The notes: generated by a model from the letters alone, not told the origin. Positions 23,138 to 34,878 are shown, counted from the stretch's first letter. The stretch is 64,000 nucleotides of DNA from Lunularia cruciata (GCA_948567375.1 OX419761.1:34970501-35034500); one strand, 5' to 3'. A program made the numbers and translations.

Positions 23138-23700
23138 AGACTGTGGCAAGAAATAGAGGGGAAGAAGTTTAGGTTTTGGGAGTTTGCTTTGGAGAAGAGA
23201 GAGGATTTTTGAAATTTGCTGCTGGCCTGGTCTGTGATAGGAAATAGAGGGGAAGGAGTTCAAGTTTTGGGAGTTTGCTTTGGAGAAGAGAGAGGATTTT
23301 CAAAATTTGCTTTGGAGTTTTGCCCTGGAGAGAAGTGACCTGTGGAGGAGAAAAGAATTTTGAAATTTGCTTGGCTTGGTTTGTGATAGGAAACAAAGGA
23401 GAAGGAGTTTAGGTTTCGGGAGTTCTGCCCTAGAGAGGAGGGACAAGTGGAGGAGAGAAGAATTTTGAAATTTGCTTGGGCTAGTTTGTGACAGGAAACA
23501 GAGGAGAAGGAGTTCAGGTTTTGGGAGTTCTACCCTGGAGAGGAGTGACCTGTGGAGGAAAGAAGAATTTCAAAATTTGCTTGGGCTGGTTTGTGACAAG
23601 ACACAGAGGAGAAGGAGTTCAGGTTTTGGGAGTTTTGGCCTGGAGAGGGGAAAAGTGAAGAAGGAGAAATTTCAAGTTTGCCTTGGACAGTGAAGGTGCA
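23138..23700. repeat. Purine-rich tandem repeat, units about 105 bp
   Basis: The marker AGGTTTTGGGAGTT starts at about 23171, 23262, 23411, 23516 and 23621. Units also share TTTGAAATTTGCTTGG, GGTTTGTGA-AGGAAACA-AGGAGAAGGAGTT and GGAGAGGAGTGACCTGTGGAGGA. Spacing is 91, 149, 105 and 105 bp, so the array is irregular. Frames through it are repeat translation, not genes. Confidence 0.75.
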
Positions 23701-25060
23701 TGTGAGAGAGAAGAAATTTCAAGATGCAATGTCTGACCTGATTAGGAGAGGGAGAAAGTGAGGTGACAGGAGAAACAGTGAAAGGCTTGAGCATTTTCCA
23801 GAGATTTTCTTTGAGAGGAGAAGCACCTACTGTGCAGGGAAGGGAGAGAATTCAAGAGAAGAGAAAAAAGAGAGAGAAGAGAGTAGTTGATATGTATGCA
23901 ACCCAAGAAGGGTTTTCCATCACATAAGGGCTGGAGACAAAGTTCTAACTGGAGGAACTTTTGAAGAGACAAAGAAGCGCTTGGCAAGGAGGGAGAAACA
24001 TAAAATTTGAAGCGGTCTGGCCGGCAGCATTGGAGGAAGAGAAGACAACTCGTAGTTGCATTTGCCTGGACAGAGAGACAAGAGGAGGAGAAAATTCCCG
24101 AAGCTGGTTTGGTCTGGCCTGAGCACAGATAAATCTACGTACGTTAGGAGCTTGGACTTTGCTATGACAAAAGCTTATGCATTGTCTCCAACCGGAGCTG
24201 TAGACATTGACTGCGATAGGACCCATAGACCTTGATGTGGCAGAGGAATAGAGAAATTTTTCACAGTTGGACTGGTCTGAATTAACATGTTGGAGACCAA
24301 GTTTGAATTTGGCTGTTATTGTTCCTTCCTTTTGCTTATTTGACAGTCATAGGGGACTTAGGTGAGTTTAGTGCAGTACTTGGAACTGATTATTTCCCAA
24401 GTGGATTTGTAAATAGTGAGATGAGTGTGTGTTGAAAGCTGTGCAATCCTCATGGAGGAATGTTTTATTTAAGAATTATGAATAGTGCCATGAAGGACTT
24501 CATTCTCGGGCTTCTAGTTCAGTACGTGTAGCCAGATCAAGTCATTGATCTGTTTGCCTTGAATTGAGTCTAGCCATACCTTGTGACCTATCAAACAGAC
24601 CCCACCAGAGCCATAAACCTCAACCCAAAGCTTAACAAACATGAATAGGTTGTAGTGATACATTAGGTTCAGCGTTAACCCAAGAAATCCTACCAAACAG
24701 TCCTAAGAAGAGCATGCAGATAGGAGCAACTATAGGCAATTGCTCTATTACAAGGAGGAAACTGCAACCATGTGAAAGAGCAGAGCCTGCGATAAATTGC
24801 ATGGGAACTTCTAACTCTTTGACAAATAGGATAACCTAAGCATGAGCAGCTAGGTGCCCGGTGCACTTCTGAGACCATCCGATCTCCTCAACACCGGAGT
24901 GAGAGAGAGAGAGTGTCATACTACAAGAAGTCTCAAGTCATTGACAACAAGCGCAATCTAAGCACAAGCAGCCAGGTGCGTGATGCACTCTCAAGACCAG
25001 AAAACCCCACAACAATGGTACTTCAAATTCAATTGGTAGTATGGGATGCAATCTTGTATG
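23701..25060. other. Unassigned region, purine-rich then mixed
   Basis: Bases 23701-24130 remain G/A-rich like the tandem array. Bases 24240-24830 have no recognisable coding sequence. The module at 24831-24905 (GAGCAGCTAGGTGCCCGGTGCAC...CAACACCGGAGTGAG) recurs at 4607-4680, and its first part again at 24953-24990. No gene supported. Confidence 0.4.
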
Positions 25061-25076
25061 TCAAGAAATATGGGGT

Positions 25077-27560
25077 CTATTTGGTGGTTATCCTTTTGGT
25101 GGTTTGATATGCCCACAAAGCTGTAGTTAACTTTGTGTCCCAATTGTAGGCATAGTTCATAGTCACCTTATTCAAAATTTTGCACAACAATCCATTTGCT
25201 TTCTCTGTTTGTCCATTTGCTTTCGGATTATGAGGGGTCATCTTCCAATGTTTAATCTCAAAGTACTTGGTTAATGCTTCCACCATGGAGTTCATAAAAT
25301 GAGTCCTTCAATCACTGACCAATTCTAGAGGACATACATATCATGAAATGATGTTTTGGAAGAAAAATTCTGCAATTGTTTTTGCATCATCTCTTGAAGT
25401 TGCCTTGGCTTCAACAATCTTGGTAGCATAATTAATGCACACCAAAATGTATATCTTCCTTGTGAATTGGATCATTGGTTGAATTGGACCCACAAAATCA
25501 ATTACTTATTTCTCAAATGGGACCAATGGCAAAATTGGTCTCAAAGGCCACTAGGAAGTAGCCGTTGGCTTTCCTATTCTTTGACAAGCATCACAACTTT
25601 GAATATGAGCATGCATATCCTTGTATATCATAAGCCACTAGTACCATGCTTTAAGAATTTTCTTCATTGTATTATTTAGGGCATAATGTCCTCTCAATGC
25701 TTCCAAGTGTAAGGACTCAATTACTCATCCAACTTTGTATGCTTCCAAGCATGTCCAAAGTACTTTATCTTTGCACAATTTAAATAAAATGTTCTGCTTC
25801 AGATGGTATGGTCCCATTTTCTTGAGAAAGCTGCACTCTCCTCCAGGTCTAGTCCTTCAAGACAATGGCATGTTTGCAAATAGTGATATTCAGGTGCATA
25901 CCTTGTACTTTGCTGCATTGCCATCAAATGATAAAGCTCTTTGTTTGAAAATTGGTCGTCGACTTCCAATTCTTGGTCTTGAGTTTCTAACCTGGATATG
26001 AAGTCTTCATTCAAATGCAAAGCTCCCTTCCTTACTTGTATAGTGTATGTGAATTCTTGTAACAACAAAATCCATCTTGCAATATGCCTAGATAAATCTG
26101 CCTTCTTCACCAAATGTTGCAAAGATTATGGTCTACATAGAAGACAAACTCATATTACAACTTCTTGTAGGCATAAACCATTCCAAATGCTTCTCTTTTA
26201 GTTGTCAAATAATCCTCTTTTGTGATTGAAAGCTATTGGTTGGCATAGTAGATTGGGTAGTCTTTCTTCTTCTTTTCCTTTTGACTTAAGATTACTCCAC
26301 TTACCATGGACAAAGTGTCCACATACACATGAAAAGGGACATCCCAATTTGGGGCCCTCATAACTAGTGCTTCAACCAATTTCTTCTTCAACACCTTGAA
26401 AGCTTCTTCTTGTTCCGCTTCCCACAAATAGTCTTTGGACTTCTTTAGAAGCTTTGTTAGTGGTGCAGCAAGCACCACATAGTTAGACACAAAGCGCTTG
26501 TTATATCTAACATGTCCCAAGAAGGCCTTCAGCTCCCAAATGTTTTTAGGGGATTCAAAACTGAAATCACTTTCACCTTCTCAACAAAGACTTCAATACC
26601 TTGGCTTGAGACTTGATTCCCCAAAAGAATCCCTTCTTTCATTGCAAAGAAGCATTTCTCCAAGTGCAATGACAAGCCAATAAAATGACACCTTTCAAAA
26701 GTTTGGCAAAGGTATCCAAATGTACTTCTATTCACCCGAACGCACAAAACTCATCAATGAAGACTTCCACAAATTTCCACAAAAAATCTTTAAAGAGTGC
26801 ATTCATCATCCGCTAGAAAGTAGTGGGAGCATTACACAACCCAAAGGGCATTTGATTGTAAGCAAAAGTGCCCCAATTTGTAGTGAATGTGGTTTTGTCC
26901 TTGTCTTCTTCTTGGATGGATACTTGATTATGGCTTGAAAATCCATCAAGAAACTATAGCAAGGATGACTAGCTACTTGATCCAAAATTGTATTGGTAAA
27001 AGGTAAGGGATGATGATCTTTCCTCGTAACTTTATTCAACTTGCAGAAGTCTTGGGACACTTGAATCTTCCTCATCTTCTTCTTCAAAAACATGACAATG
27101 GAGGAAACCCACTCATTGCTCAAGATTGGAAAAATAATCATGGCTCCCAAATACTTGTTGATCTCATCTTTCATCAAGAGCAAGTACTTTGGGTTCAAGT
27201 GATACTATATTTGTCAAACCTAAATTGCACCTTCAACAAAATCAATTCATTGTTCCCAAAATTGTTTGGGAATTCCCAACATTTGATTGATAGACCAAGA
27301 AAATACATCATGGTACTCTATAAATAGGGCAATGTATCCTACCCACTTGTCTAAAGTGACTATCTTCAAAACTTTTGAAATTTTGGCTTGAAACAAGACA
27401 TCTTGACAATCATCGGGGTTGATGACTCCTTCAACATGACTGACTTGGCTCAGCCTGAGTTGAATAGCATTCAAACCTCCTTCCTCCAAATTTTTTGCAC
27501 CCAAGGATGTCATATGGGTCTTTGTCTTCAACCTCTACCTTGTAGCTTTCTAAGGAATTG
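25077..27560 (-). pseudogene. Decayed gypsy pol relic (RT, RNase H, integrase)
   Basis: Read on the minus strand from 27560. The pre-RT linker (27247-27531) contains EYHDVFSW. The RT palm contains FCKLNKVTRKDHHPLPF near 27050. The catalytic motif reads FIDE at about 26747-26765 instead of FIDD, so the second Asp is lost. RNase H segments are at 26233-26520 and 25799-26122. The integrase zinc-finger cysteines (SCDACQRIGKPTA) lie near 25560-25600. An integrase core piece at 25077-25295 includes PHNPKANGQTEKANG. Many stops and frameshifts. It is another OTA-type family, possibly the pol of family 2; the window does not prove the link. Confidence 0.8.
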
Positions 27561-27599
27561 ACTTGGACCTCTTCATCTGTAATAATCTGAGGAAAAGAG

Positions 27600-28279
27600 A
27601 AGAGAGAAAATACAAATTACAAACTCAAAATTCGGTGCCCCAAAGGAGCACCTTCTCTTTATTATATAGACAAAGAGGATCTCCTCCAAAGAAGCTCCAC
27701 CATAGGATTAGGCACACAGATAGGTGACATGTCAGCAAGCTCCACCCTTGGAGTTTTTACTTGGATGGGTGACATGTTGGTCTAGGTCCTATCTGGTTGG
27801 TCAAACAAGCTTTGACCGGAGGGAATCTTTTAGTGAATCTTCATGTAGGAATCTCAAAATCACGTAAGGTACCATTGGAAAGCTCACTATAAGATGGGGA
27901 ATCTGCACATTTTTGACCCAATTCATCCGTTTAGGCCTCCAAAATTGCCTCCAAAATTGCCTTCAAAGATTTCAGGCCTATTTTGATTCCTACTCTATTA
28001 GTAGAAGTCCCCTTTTGGTGATACCTCTTTTTGATCTGTTTAGTCCATCATGTGTAACATCCTTCCTAATATTACCAAAGCAATTCTTACCTTTAAATCC
28101 TATGTGTAGCTATTGGTTCTAAGGTTCTCAAGTCTATTTTGGTTTTTGCTCCATTAGTAGAAGTACTCTTTTGGTGATACTTCTATCTGATCTATTTTGA
28201 CCATCATGTATAACATCATTCTAGATGTTACCAAACCAAATTTCACATCTAGATCATATGGCTAGCTCTTGGTATTATA
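27600..28279. other. Unassigned region with a direct duplication
   Basis: No gene recognised. TTATTATATAG at 27659-27670 is TATA-like. The 3' part holds the duplication listed separately. Confidence 0.35.
27968..28275. repeat. Two-unit direct repeat, about 155 bp each
   Basis: 27968-28115 and 28128-28275 share TCTATTTTGGTT-type starts, CATTAGTAGAAGT, CTTTTGGTGATAC, GATCTATTTTGACCATCATGT, TAACATC and ATGTTACCAAA with moderate divergence. No coding potential seen. Confidence 0.65.
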
Positions 28280-28730
28280 TCATCAAAGTCTTCAGAAGAC
28301 AAAGATAATGAATCTTTGGATTCATCCTCGTCTTTAGATGATGTTGTTTTCTTGAGGTGGGGAACCTTTTTCCAACTCACACTCACCAGCTTCTGGTCTT
28401 TGGACAAGATGTCCATGAACCTCAATTTCTACCCTTGAATCTATCGTAACTATGATTGGCCGACCACCTCCATAGTCAAGCTGACAAAAGTACTAGAGAG
28501 TTTTGCAGCGCTTCTTTCAACCTCCTCATAGCAATAGAATGCTTGGGCCTCCAAAAAAACCTGATCCTTTTCCTCAAGAGTTGGTAAAGAGACTCTGCAA
28601 TATGAGCAAAGTGCAGTACCCTTATGTGATAGAAAACATATGCTCCCAAAAACCACCTTACCTAATGAACTGAGGAACAATCCTTGATCTTCCCAATAAT
28701 ATCCTCTTTCTCTAGATTTGGTTTACGGCT
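28280..28730 (-). pseudogene. Family-3 pol relic, RT connection/RNase H side
   Basis: Continues the pol relic of 37244-38921 across the solo LTR. After removing the LTR and one GGCC, the minus strand reads VGHMCGSYGRKPN followed by RRFLGA-type RT thumb sequence (here VRWFLGAYVFYHI) and FAHIAESLYQLLRK. Decayed by stops and frameshifts. Confidence 0.7.
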
Positions 28731-29085
28731 TGTGAGCCGGCCTATATCTCACTGAGGATGAACCTCTAATGGCTATTATGGTAGTGCACCATGGACTAAG
28801 AAGGCAAGGAACCCCAACTCCATCATTCTCCTCCAAGGCTAACACTCCAAGACTCAAGACATTGCTCACTAGAGAACTCAATGAGAGAGAAATAGTTGCA
28901 AATGAAAGGATGATGAGTACCTCCTCACCCCTTGTTTATATACTTGTGAAATAATCACGCACCAAAGTAACTAATTATTGGAGTAACTCAAGTTATTAGG
29001 CTAAAAGTCAAGTAAAGTCAAAAAGTAGAGAGTAATATCCATTCACATGAGCATATTCCACTAAGCATGTGATCTTATCTTGACC
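28731..29085 (-). repeat. Solo family-1 LTR, left part, split by element B
   Basis: First 355 bp (plus-strand order) of a solo LTR, ending ..CTTGACC. The rest is at 36903-37243. Together they make 692 bp after removing one GACC. The outer flanks GGCT (28727-28730) and GGCC (37244-37247) are its own mutated target duplication. Confidence 0.92.
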
Positions 29086-29776
29086 TGTGAGCCGGCCTGT
29101 CTCTCACTCAGGATGAACCTCTGATGGCTATTATGGTAGCGCACCATGGACTAAGAAGGCAAGGAACCCCAACTCCATCATACTCCTCCAAGGCTAACAC
29201 TCCAAGACTCAAGACATTGCTCACTAGAGAACTCAATGAGAGAGATAGTTGCAAAATGAAAGGATGATGAGTACCTCCTCACCCCTTGTTTATGTACTTG
29301 TGAAATAGTTACGTACCAAAGTTACTAATTACCATAGTAACTCAAGTTACTAGACTAAAAGTCAAGTAAAGTCAAAAAGTAGAAAGGAATATCCATTCAC
29401 ATGGGCATATTCCCCTAAGCATGTGGTCTTATCTTGACCCAACCACTAAGTCAAGGATTCCTTCACATGGGCTATCCTTGGACTAAAGAGGAATCCAAAA
29501 CAAAAAGGCTTGCGGGCCCAAGAGTTCTTAACTCTTTCCTCAAAGCCAAACACCTAGGAATAATACCAAGTCAACACACTAAAATCCAAAATAGTGGTGC
29601 TCATCTTTTCTACTTCCTCTAAAGTAAGGTCCCATCTATCTTAGCTACGACTAACTTTAGCTAACCATGATTAATATAGAACCATCCTTTATCTCTATAT
29701 AAATAATATCTCTTAAGTACTTGTAATACCAAGCTAAATATCACAATACCACACACATGCACAAATGGGTGTTACA
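29086..29776 (-). repeat. 3' LTR of element B
   Basis: 691 bp. It shares with the 5' LTR the copy-specific variant GAGAGAGATAGTTGCAAAATG, absent from A. This supports both LTRs belonging to one insertion. Confidence 0.96.
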
Positions 29777-29787
29777 TTTACCCCCGG
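29777..29787 (-). other. Polypurine tract of element B
   Basis: Minus strand CCGGGGGTAAA immediately upstream of the 3' LTR. Confidence 0.85.
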
Positions 29788-29824
29788 ACTAAGTTTTCAC
29801 TTTGTCCTCAAAGTGAAGGTCTCT

Positions 29825-32800
29825 CTACCTTCTATGGTACATCTTCAACTTATCATGGTTAATCCTATCAAAGTATCTTCCTCCCAACTCCTTGAGATCA
29901 TAGGTGTAATTGCCCCACACCTTCTCTACTATGAAAGGTCCAAAGTACTTAGGCAAAAAGTTCTTTTGCACTCTCTTGAATCGAATGGAATCAAACAACA
30001 TTACCCAATCACCTTTTTTGAAAGGCTCCACCTTCTTCTTGCCTTGCCTCTTGTCATAGCTCTCCTTTTGTTTCCTTTGGGCTTGCTCCACTCGAACCAT
30101 AGCAACTGCTCTTGCCTCTTCCAACTCCATGAGTTGATCCTTCCTTGACTTCTTTGCATCACTTCCTTGTGCTTTCTTCAATCTCCTATGAATGCTTTGG
30201 AAGGTAGGAAGATCAAAGTGAATAGGTAAGGTAGACTCAATACCATACACCAATTGGAATGGAGAATATCCGGTGGAAGTCTTCATGGTTGTCCTATACT
30301 CCCACAAAACTGCATGAATCTTCTTGTCCCAATGATGTTTAGCCCCCTCCATTTCTGCATCTTTGGCCAACATCATGCACAAGGTCTGATTGGTTCTCTC
30401 TGCCAAGCCATTGGAATTTGGCTTATAGGATGTAGTTACTCTATGTGTGATAGAGAAATGTCGTAGCATGGCTGTAGTAATGCTTCCTGTAAACTCTCCT
30501 CCTCTATCAGAAACCAACTCCAAAGGGCATCCAAACCTAGTGATAATGCGTTCATAAAGAAATCTACCCACTTCATCTTCATTCTTGTCCCTCAATGGTC
30601 TAGCCTCAACCCACTTGGTAAGGTAATCAGTAACTACCACAATGTACCGATTTTTCCTTGGGGTTCTATTGAGAGGTCCTACAAAATCAATTCCCCACTT
30701 CTCAAAAGGTCCTAGCAATGGAATTGATCTAAGTGGTGGAGTGGATGTAGACTTTATAGCAAAAGCTTGACAAACATGACAAGTTTTGCAATAATCAAGA
30801 CAATCCTTGAAAATCCCTCTCCAATGGTAACCTACATCTAGAATCTTGAAAGCAGTCACCTTTCCTGCAAAGTGTCCTCCACATACTAAACCTTCATGAA
30901 ACTCCTTTATGAGTAGGATAGCCTCTTCCTTACCCACTGCTCTTCGAAGTAGACCATCTGCTCCTTGGTGAAAAAGAATATCCTCCACCATTGTGTAAGG
31001 TCTAGATCTTGCTGCAAGGGCCTTCCTCTCCCTAGCATGCATCCCTTCTGGATAGTTACCTCTTGTCACAAAATCCACAATCTCCTTGTACTCCATTGGA
31101 ATCTCTTGAGTGAATGAGATTGTCATGAGCTCCTCATCCGGGAAGGAATCATCTACTGGCTCATCTCCATCATGATCATAGGCCCTAGATAACAAATCAG
31201 CATTTGCATGTTTCTTTCCTGGCCTATCCTCAATTGTGTAGTCATACTCAGACAAGAGTATCATCCACCTTGCTAGTCTCCCTTCAACATTAGGCTTGTT
31301 GAAGATGTACTTCAAAGCCTTGTGATCCGTGATAATTCTGGCTTTCCCTCCAATCAAGTAGTGTCTAAACTTCTTGAGACCAAAGATCACTGCCAACCCT
31401 TCTCTCTCCGTGATAGAGTAGTTCTTCTCTGCTGAAACCATCTGCCTACTAGCATAAGCTATTGGATGATCATGCCCATCTTGGTCTAATTGACTAAGAG
31501 TGCATCCTATAGCTACATTAGAAGCATCAGTGTAGAGGATGAAAGGCTTACTCCAATTAGGTTTAGCAAGAATTGGAGCTACAACAAGGGATTGCTTGAG
31601 CTCCTCAAAAGCTTTGAGAGCCTCCTTGTCTTCCAAAATCACCATGTAATCTACACCCTTCTTCATGTAGATGGTCAATGCATAAGCCTTGTTGGAAAAT
31701 GAGAAGATGAACCTCCTATAGTACCCACCCATTCCCAAGAATTGGCGTAACTTTGTCAAGCTTGAAGGGAATGGAAGGTCTGAGATTTTCCTCACCTTCT
31801 CAGGATCAACTGCTATTCCATCCTTGGAGATGATGTGCCCCAAAAGTAGACCTTCTTCACATCCAAAAATGCACTTCTCTGGGTTGAGTGATGCATTTGC
31901 CTCATCCAAGCATTGCAAGACTTTGATTAGGTGCTCAAAGTGCTCCTCCTTGCTCCCATAGACACAAAAGTCATCAATGAAATCTCTCACAAATTTCCCA
32001 ATGAAAGGTTCAAATACCTTGTTCATGAACCGTTGGAATGTGGCTGGAGCATTGCAAAGCCCAAAAGGCATGACCTTGAAAGCATAAGTTCCCCAAGGTG
32101 TGGTGAATGTGGTGAGTTGTTGATGCTCTGGTGCAATCTTGATTTGGTTATATCCACTATAACCATCTCCAAAACTGTACCTCTCATGACCTGCAACCTC
32201 CTCCAAGATCTCATCAATGAATGGCAATGGGTAGTAGTCCTTCTTGGTAACAGCATTGAGCTTCTTGTAATCCACACATACCCGAAGCTTGCCATTCTTT
32301 TTCTTCACAATGACAATTGGAGACACCCATTCTGAATTCTCCACCTCAAAGATAAATCCAACCTCCTTGAGCTTATCAATCTCCTCCTTCAGAACCAAAG
32401 ATATTGGTGGGCTAATGCGACGTTGCTTTTGGCGGATTGGTCTTGCATGTGACTCCACCTCTATCTTGTGCTCCTCCAAGGTGACTTCCTTCAAATCCTT
32501 GTAACTAAAAGCAAACACATGGATGAACTTGCGGAAAATCTCCTCAAATCTCACCTTCTCCTCCTTGGTAACATTTGGGCCATACTTGAGGGTAGATAAC
32601 CTTCTCTCTACCTCCTCAACTATCAATGGTGATTTATCTGGGTCCTTCAAAACCTCTGGCTTAGGTGCAAAATCCATAGCACACAAAGGATACACATCTG
32701 AATCAGATTCAGATTCATCCTCCTCCGTGGAAGTCTCCTCTTCCATGCTTGTGTCCACACCTGAAGCTCCTTCTTCAGAATCTGATTCCCAATAATCAGA

Positions 32801-34651
32801 AGATGGGGTATCTGAATGTGAAGTGTTGGTGGTGTTAGTCACATGAACAATGACTCTATGGTTTGATGGCCCAATCCTCAAGTACCCTTTGTGCCATCGA
32901 TCAATTGTGCGTGCTGCTCTCAACCATGGCCTCCCAAGAAGTAAGTCATAGCTTGAATCCTTCAAGACTTGGAAAGTCATGAGATTTTGAACTCCCATAA
33001 CTGAAACTACCACCTTATCCATCACCCCTACTGGTCGAACTTGTTGCTTGTTTGCCATGCTCACCACAAATGTTGAAGGTCTTGAGGGTATCATACCCAA
33101 CTTCTTCATCAACCTTTCTGACATGGCATTCACTGCTGATCCTCCATCAACCAATGCATCCTTGATGTTGTGACCATTCACTCTCACATCAATCTTGGAG
33201 GCATATTCACAAGCCTCCCATGGTGCTGGCTTGGCATCCACCACCCCCATTGATACTGGAACTTTTGCCTTCTTCTTCTTCTTGCTCCTTGTAGAACTCA
33301 AACCACCTCTAAGCTCCTTTCTCAAGGTAGGGTTCAAAGCAATTAATTGGCCCACTGTGATGTTAGCCTTGTGACTACCAATATCCTCCAACACATTGTA
33401 GTTCCATTGTTGCTTTGAGATCAAGAAGTCCTCCATCCCCAACTTCTTCCTTGGAGTCTTTGTTGTTGATGGTGTTGAGGTGCGAGTGCTCCTAGTTGAC
33501 ATAGGAGTATCCTTGCTTGAAGTAAATCCTTGAGAAGAGTGAACATCCTCTGCAAAACGAGCTCTCTTCTTCTCTTGTGCCAAAAGCTCCAAATTAAGAC
33601 CCTTGGAGTTTGAGCACTCTCCCTTCTCATACTTGCTCTCAACCACATCTATGGATGCTATCCCCTTACCTTTGTTGGGATTAGGAGCCACTTGGGTTTC
33701 ACTACCTCTCTCTTTCCCTCTATTGGCTCCCTCATAACCCCTTCCTCCATGGTAAGTGGAATTTGGGCAATTCCTTTGGATATGGCCTCTTCCTCCACAA
33801 CCAAAACAATTTCTATCATTGAAATTGTTGGCTGGTTGGCCTCCTCTATACGGATAGTTTCCATAACTCCTAGGCCCTCTCCCTACATTCTGATCCACCT
33901 CTCTCTTCTCCCATAGTTGCACCACATTGATCTTGAGATCCGCAAGTTGTTCTGTGATGGTTTGGAGTGGATCTTTTGGTGGAGGTGCAAGAACTGGAGC
34001 AACTACTACTTGTGGTGCAACCCTTGTCACCAAAGTATCAGAAATTCCACCATACTTGTAGCCTTGAGGAGGATGCACAACCTCCTTCACCACCAAATCA
34101 CTCTCATCCCCTTCCAAACTCTCCTCCATACGAATTGCGATCTTGATAGCTTCAACCTTGGAAGAAGGTTTCTCATATCTCACCTTGCTTCTAATTTGTG
34201 GTCTCAACCCTCCCACAAAATTCTTGGTGAGCATGGCCCCTATGCCAATCATTGTAGTCTCCACATCATCCCCACCCTTCCTCAACACTATGCGAAATCT
34301 GGACTCTAACTTTTCCACTCTTTCCACATATACTCTCACTTTCTCTCCATCTTCTTGCTTGAGAAATGTTACCTCACTCATCAATCTCTCATAACTCTCA
34401 TCAGGAAGAAAGTTTTCAATGAGTGCTGAAGTCAAAGTCTCCCAAGACTCCTCTTCCCCCTCTCTCCTCTCTCTCTTTTGGTATTCTGACTCATACCATG
34501 TAAGTGCTGCATCCTCAAAGAAATCTGGTAATAGTGAGGCCCACTCATTATTCCTCCTCTCATTGTTTCCTATGCAAGCTCTCTTGAAGTCTCTCACAAA
34601 GGCCTCCACATCTTCTCCATCCTTGCCAAAGAAAACCGGAAGTTTTCCCAT
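29825..34651 (-). CDS. Gag-pol polyprotein, intact (family-1 Ty3/gypsy)
   Basis: Single open frame of 1608 codons. Capsid-like gag at about 1-180. CCHC nucleocapsid knuckle at C282-x2-C285-x4-H290-x4-C295. Retropepsin-like site with D502 in VDGGSAVN. Reverse transcriptase about 760-935, with catalytic FIDD (D893, D894) in place of the usual Y-x-D-D. RNase H from about 1033 (YTDAS, TERE, TDH). Integrase HHCC finger about 1250-1292 and DDE triad D1322, D1382, E1418 (35 residues between the last two). The C-terminus ends soon after the GPF..EKVWGNYTYDLKE segment and has no chromodomain. FxDD and the PLPFIDEILEEVAG segment place it in the non-chromovirus OTA group near Athila/Tat. Gag and pol share one frame, so the Gag:Pol ratio must be set without a frameshift. 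Every catalytic residue I can check is present. Translation starts at the ATG shared by all copies. Confidence 0.95.
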   Translation of the reverse strand: MGKLPVFFGKDGEDVEAFVRDFKRACIGNNERRNNEWASLLPDFFEDAALTWYESEYQKRERREGEEESWETLTSALIENFLPDESYERLMSEVTFLKQEDGEKVRVYVERVEKLESRFRIVLRKGGDDVETTMIGIGAMLTKNFVGGLRPQIRSKVRYEKPSSKVEAIKIAIRMEESLEGDESDLVVKEVVHPPQGYKYGGISDTLVTRVAPQVVVAPVLAPPPKDPLQTITEQLADLKINVVQLWEKREVDQNVGRGPRSYGNYPYRGGQPANNFNDRNCFGCGGRGHIQRNCPNSTYHGGRGYEGANRGKERGSETQVAPNPNKGKGIASIDVVESKYEKGECSNSKGLNLELLAQEKKRARFAEDVHSSQGFTSSKDTPMSTRSTRTSTPSTTKTPRKKLGMEDFLISKQQWNYNVLEDIGSHKANITVGQLIALNPTLRKELRGGLSSTRSKKKKKAKVPVSMGVVDAKPAPWEACEYASKIDVRVNGHNIKDALVDGGSAVNAMSERLMKKLGMIPSRPSTFVVSMANKQQVRPVGVMDKVVVSVMGVQNLMTFQVLKDSSYDLLLGRPWLRAARTIDRWHKGYLRIGPSNHRVIVHVTNTTNTSHSDTPSSDYWESDSEEGASGVDTSMEEETSTEEDESESDSDVYPLCAMDFAPKPEVLKDPDKSPLIVEEVERRLSTLKYGPNVTKEEKVRFEEIFRKFIHVFAFSYKDLKEVTLEEHKIEVESHARPIRQKQRRISPPISLVLKEEIDKLKEVGFIFEVENSEWVSPIVIVKKKNGKLRVCVDYKKLNAVTKKDYYPLPFIDEILEEVAGHERYSFGDGYSGYNQIKIAPEHQQLTTFTTPWGTYAFKVMPFGLCNAPATFQRFMNKVFEPFIGKFVRDFIDDFCVYGSKEEHFEHLIKVLQCLDEANASLNPEKCIFGCEEGLLLGHIISKDGIAVDPEKVRKISDLPFPSSLTKLRQFLGMGGYYRRFIFSFSNKAYALTIYMKKGVDYMVILEDKEALKAFEELKQSLVVAPILAKPNWSKPFILYTDASNVAIGCTLSQLDQDGHDHPIAYASRQMVSAEKNYSITEREGLAVIFGLKKFRHYLIGGKARIITDHKALKYIFNKPNVEGRLARWMILLSEYDYTIEDRPGKKHANADLLSRAYDHDGDEPVDDSFPDEELMTISFTQEIPMEYKEIVDFVTRGNYPEGMHARERKALAARSRPYTMVEDILFHQGADGLLRRAVGKEEAILLIKEFHEGLVCGGHFAGKVTAFKILDVGYHWRGIFKDCLDYCKTCHVCQAFAIKSTSTPPLRSIPLLGPFEKWGIDFVGPLNRTPRKNRYIVVVTDYLTKWVEARPLRDKNEDEVGRFLYERIITRFGCPLELVSDRGGEFTGSITTAMLRHFSITHRVTTSYKPNSNGLAERTNQTLCMMLAKDAEMEGAKHHWDKKIHAVLWEYRTTMKTSTGYSPFQLVYGIESTLPIHFDLPTFQSIHRRLKKAQGSDAKKSRKDQLMELEEARAVAMVRVEQAQRKQKESYDKRQGKKKVEPFKKGDWVMLFDSIRFKRVQKNFLPKYFGPFIVEKVWGNYTYDLKELGGRYFDRINHDKLKMYHRR

Positions 34652-34878
34652 CTTAACCCCTCACTATCTTTCTTTTCTCTCAAAATTTTTTTTTTTTCTC
34701 TCACTCTATTACTAATAGAGTATATACATGACTAACACCATCTGAGAATAATCCACTCTAGGGAACACAAAAGGTTCAGGTTGCTCCAAGATTTCTATAG
34801 CAACATCAAATCCTAGAGTGCATATTAATCTAACTCTCATGGATAGTTTATCCATAAGTTGAAAGATTATCTTCATCA

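Noticed and set aside
29825-30100. A chromodomain at the C-terminus of family-1 integrase
   Set aside because: After the GPF..KV segment the protein ends without the aromatic-cage pattern of a chromodomain.
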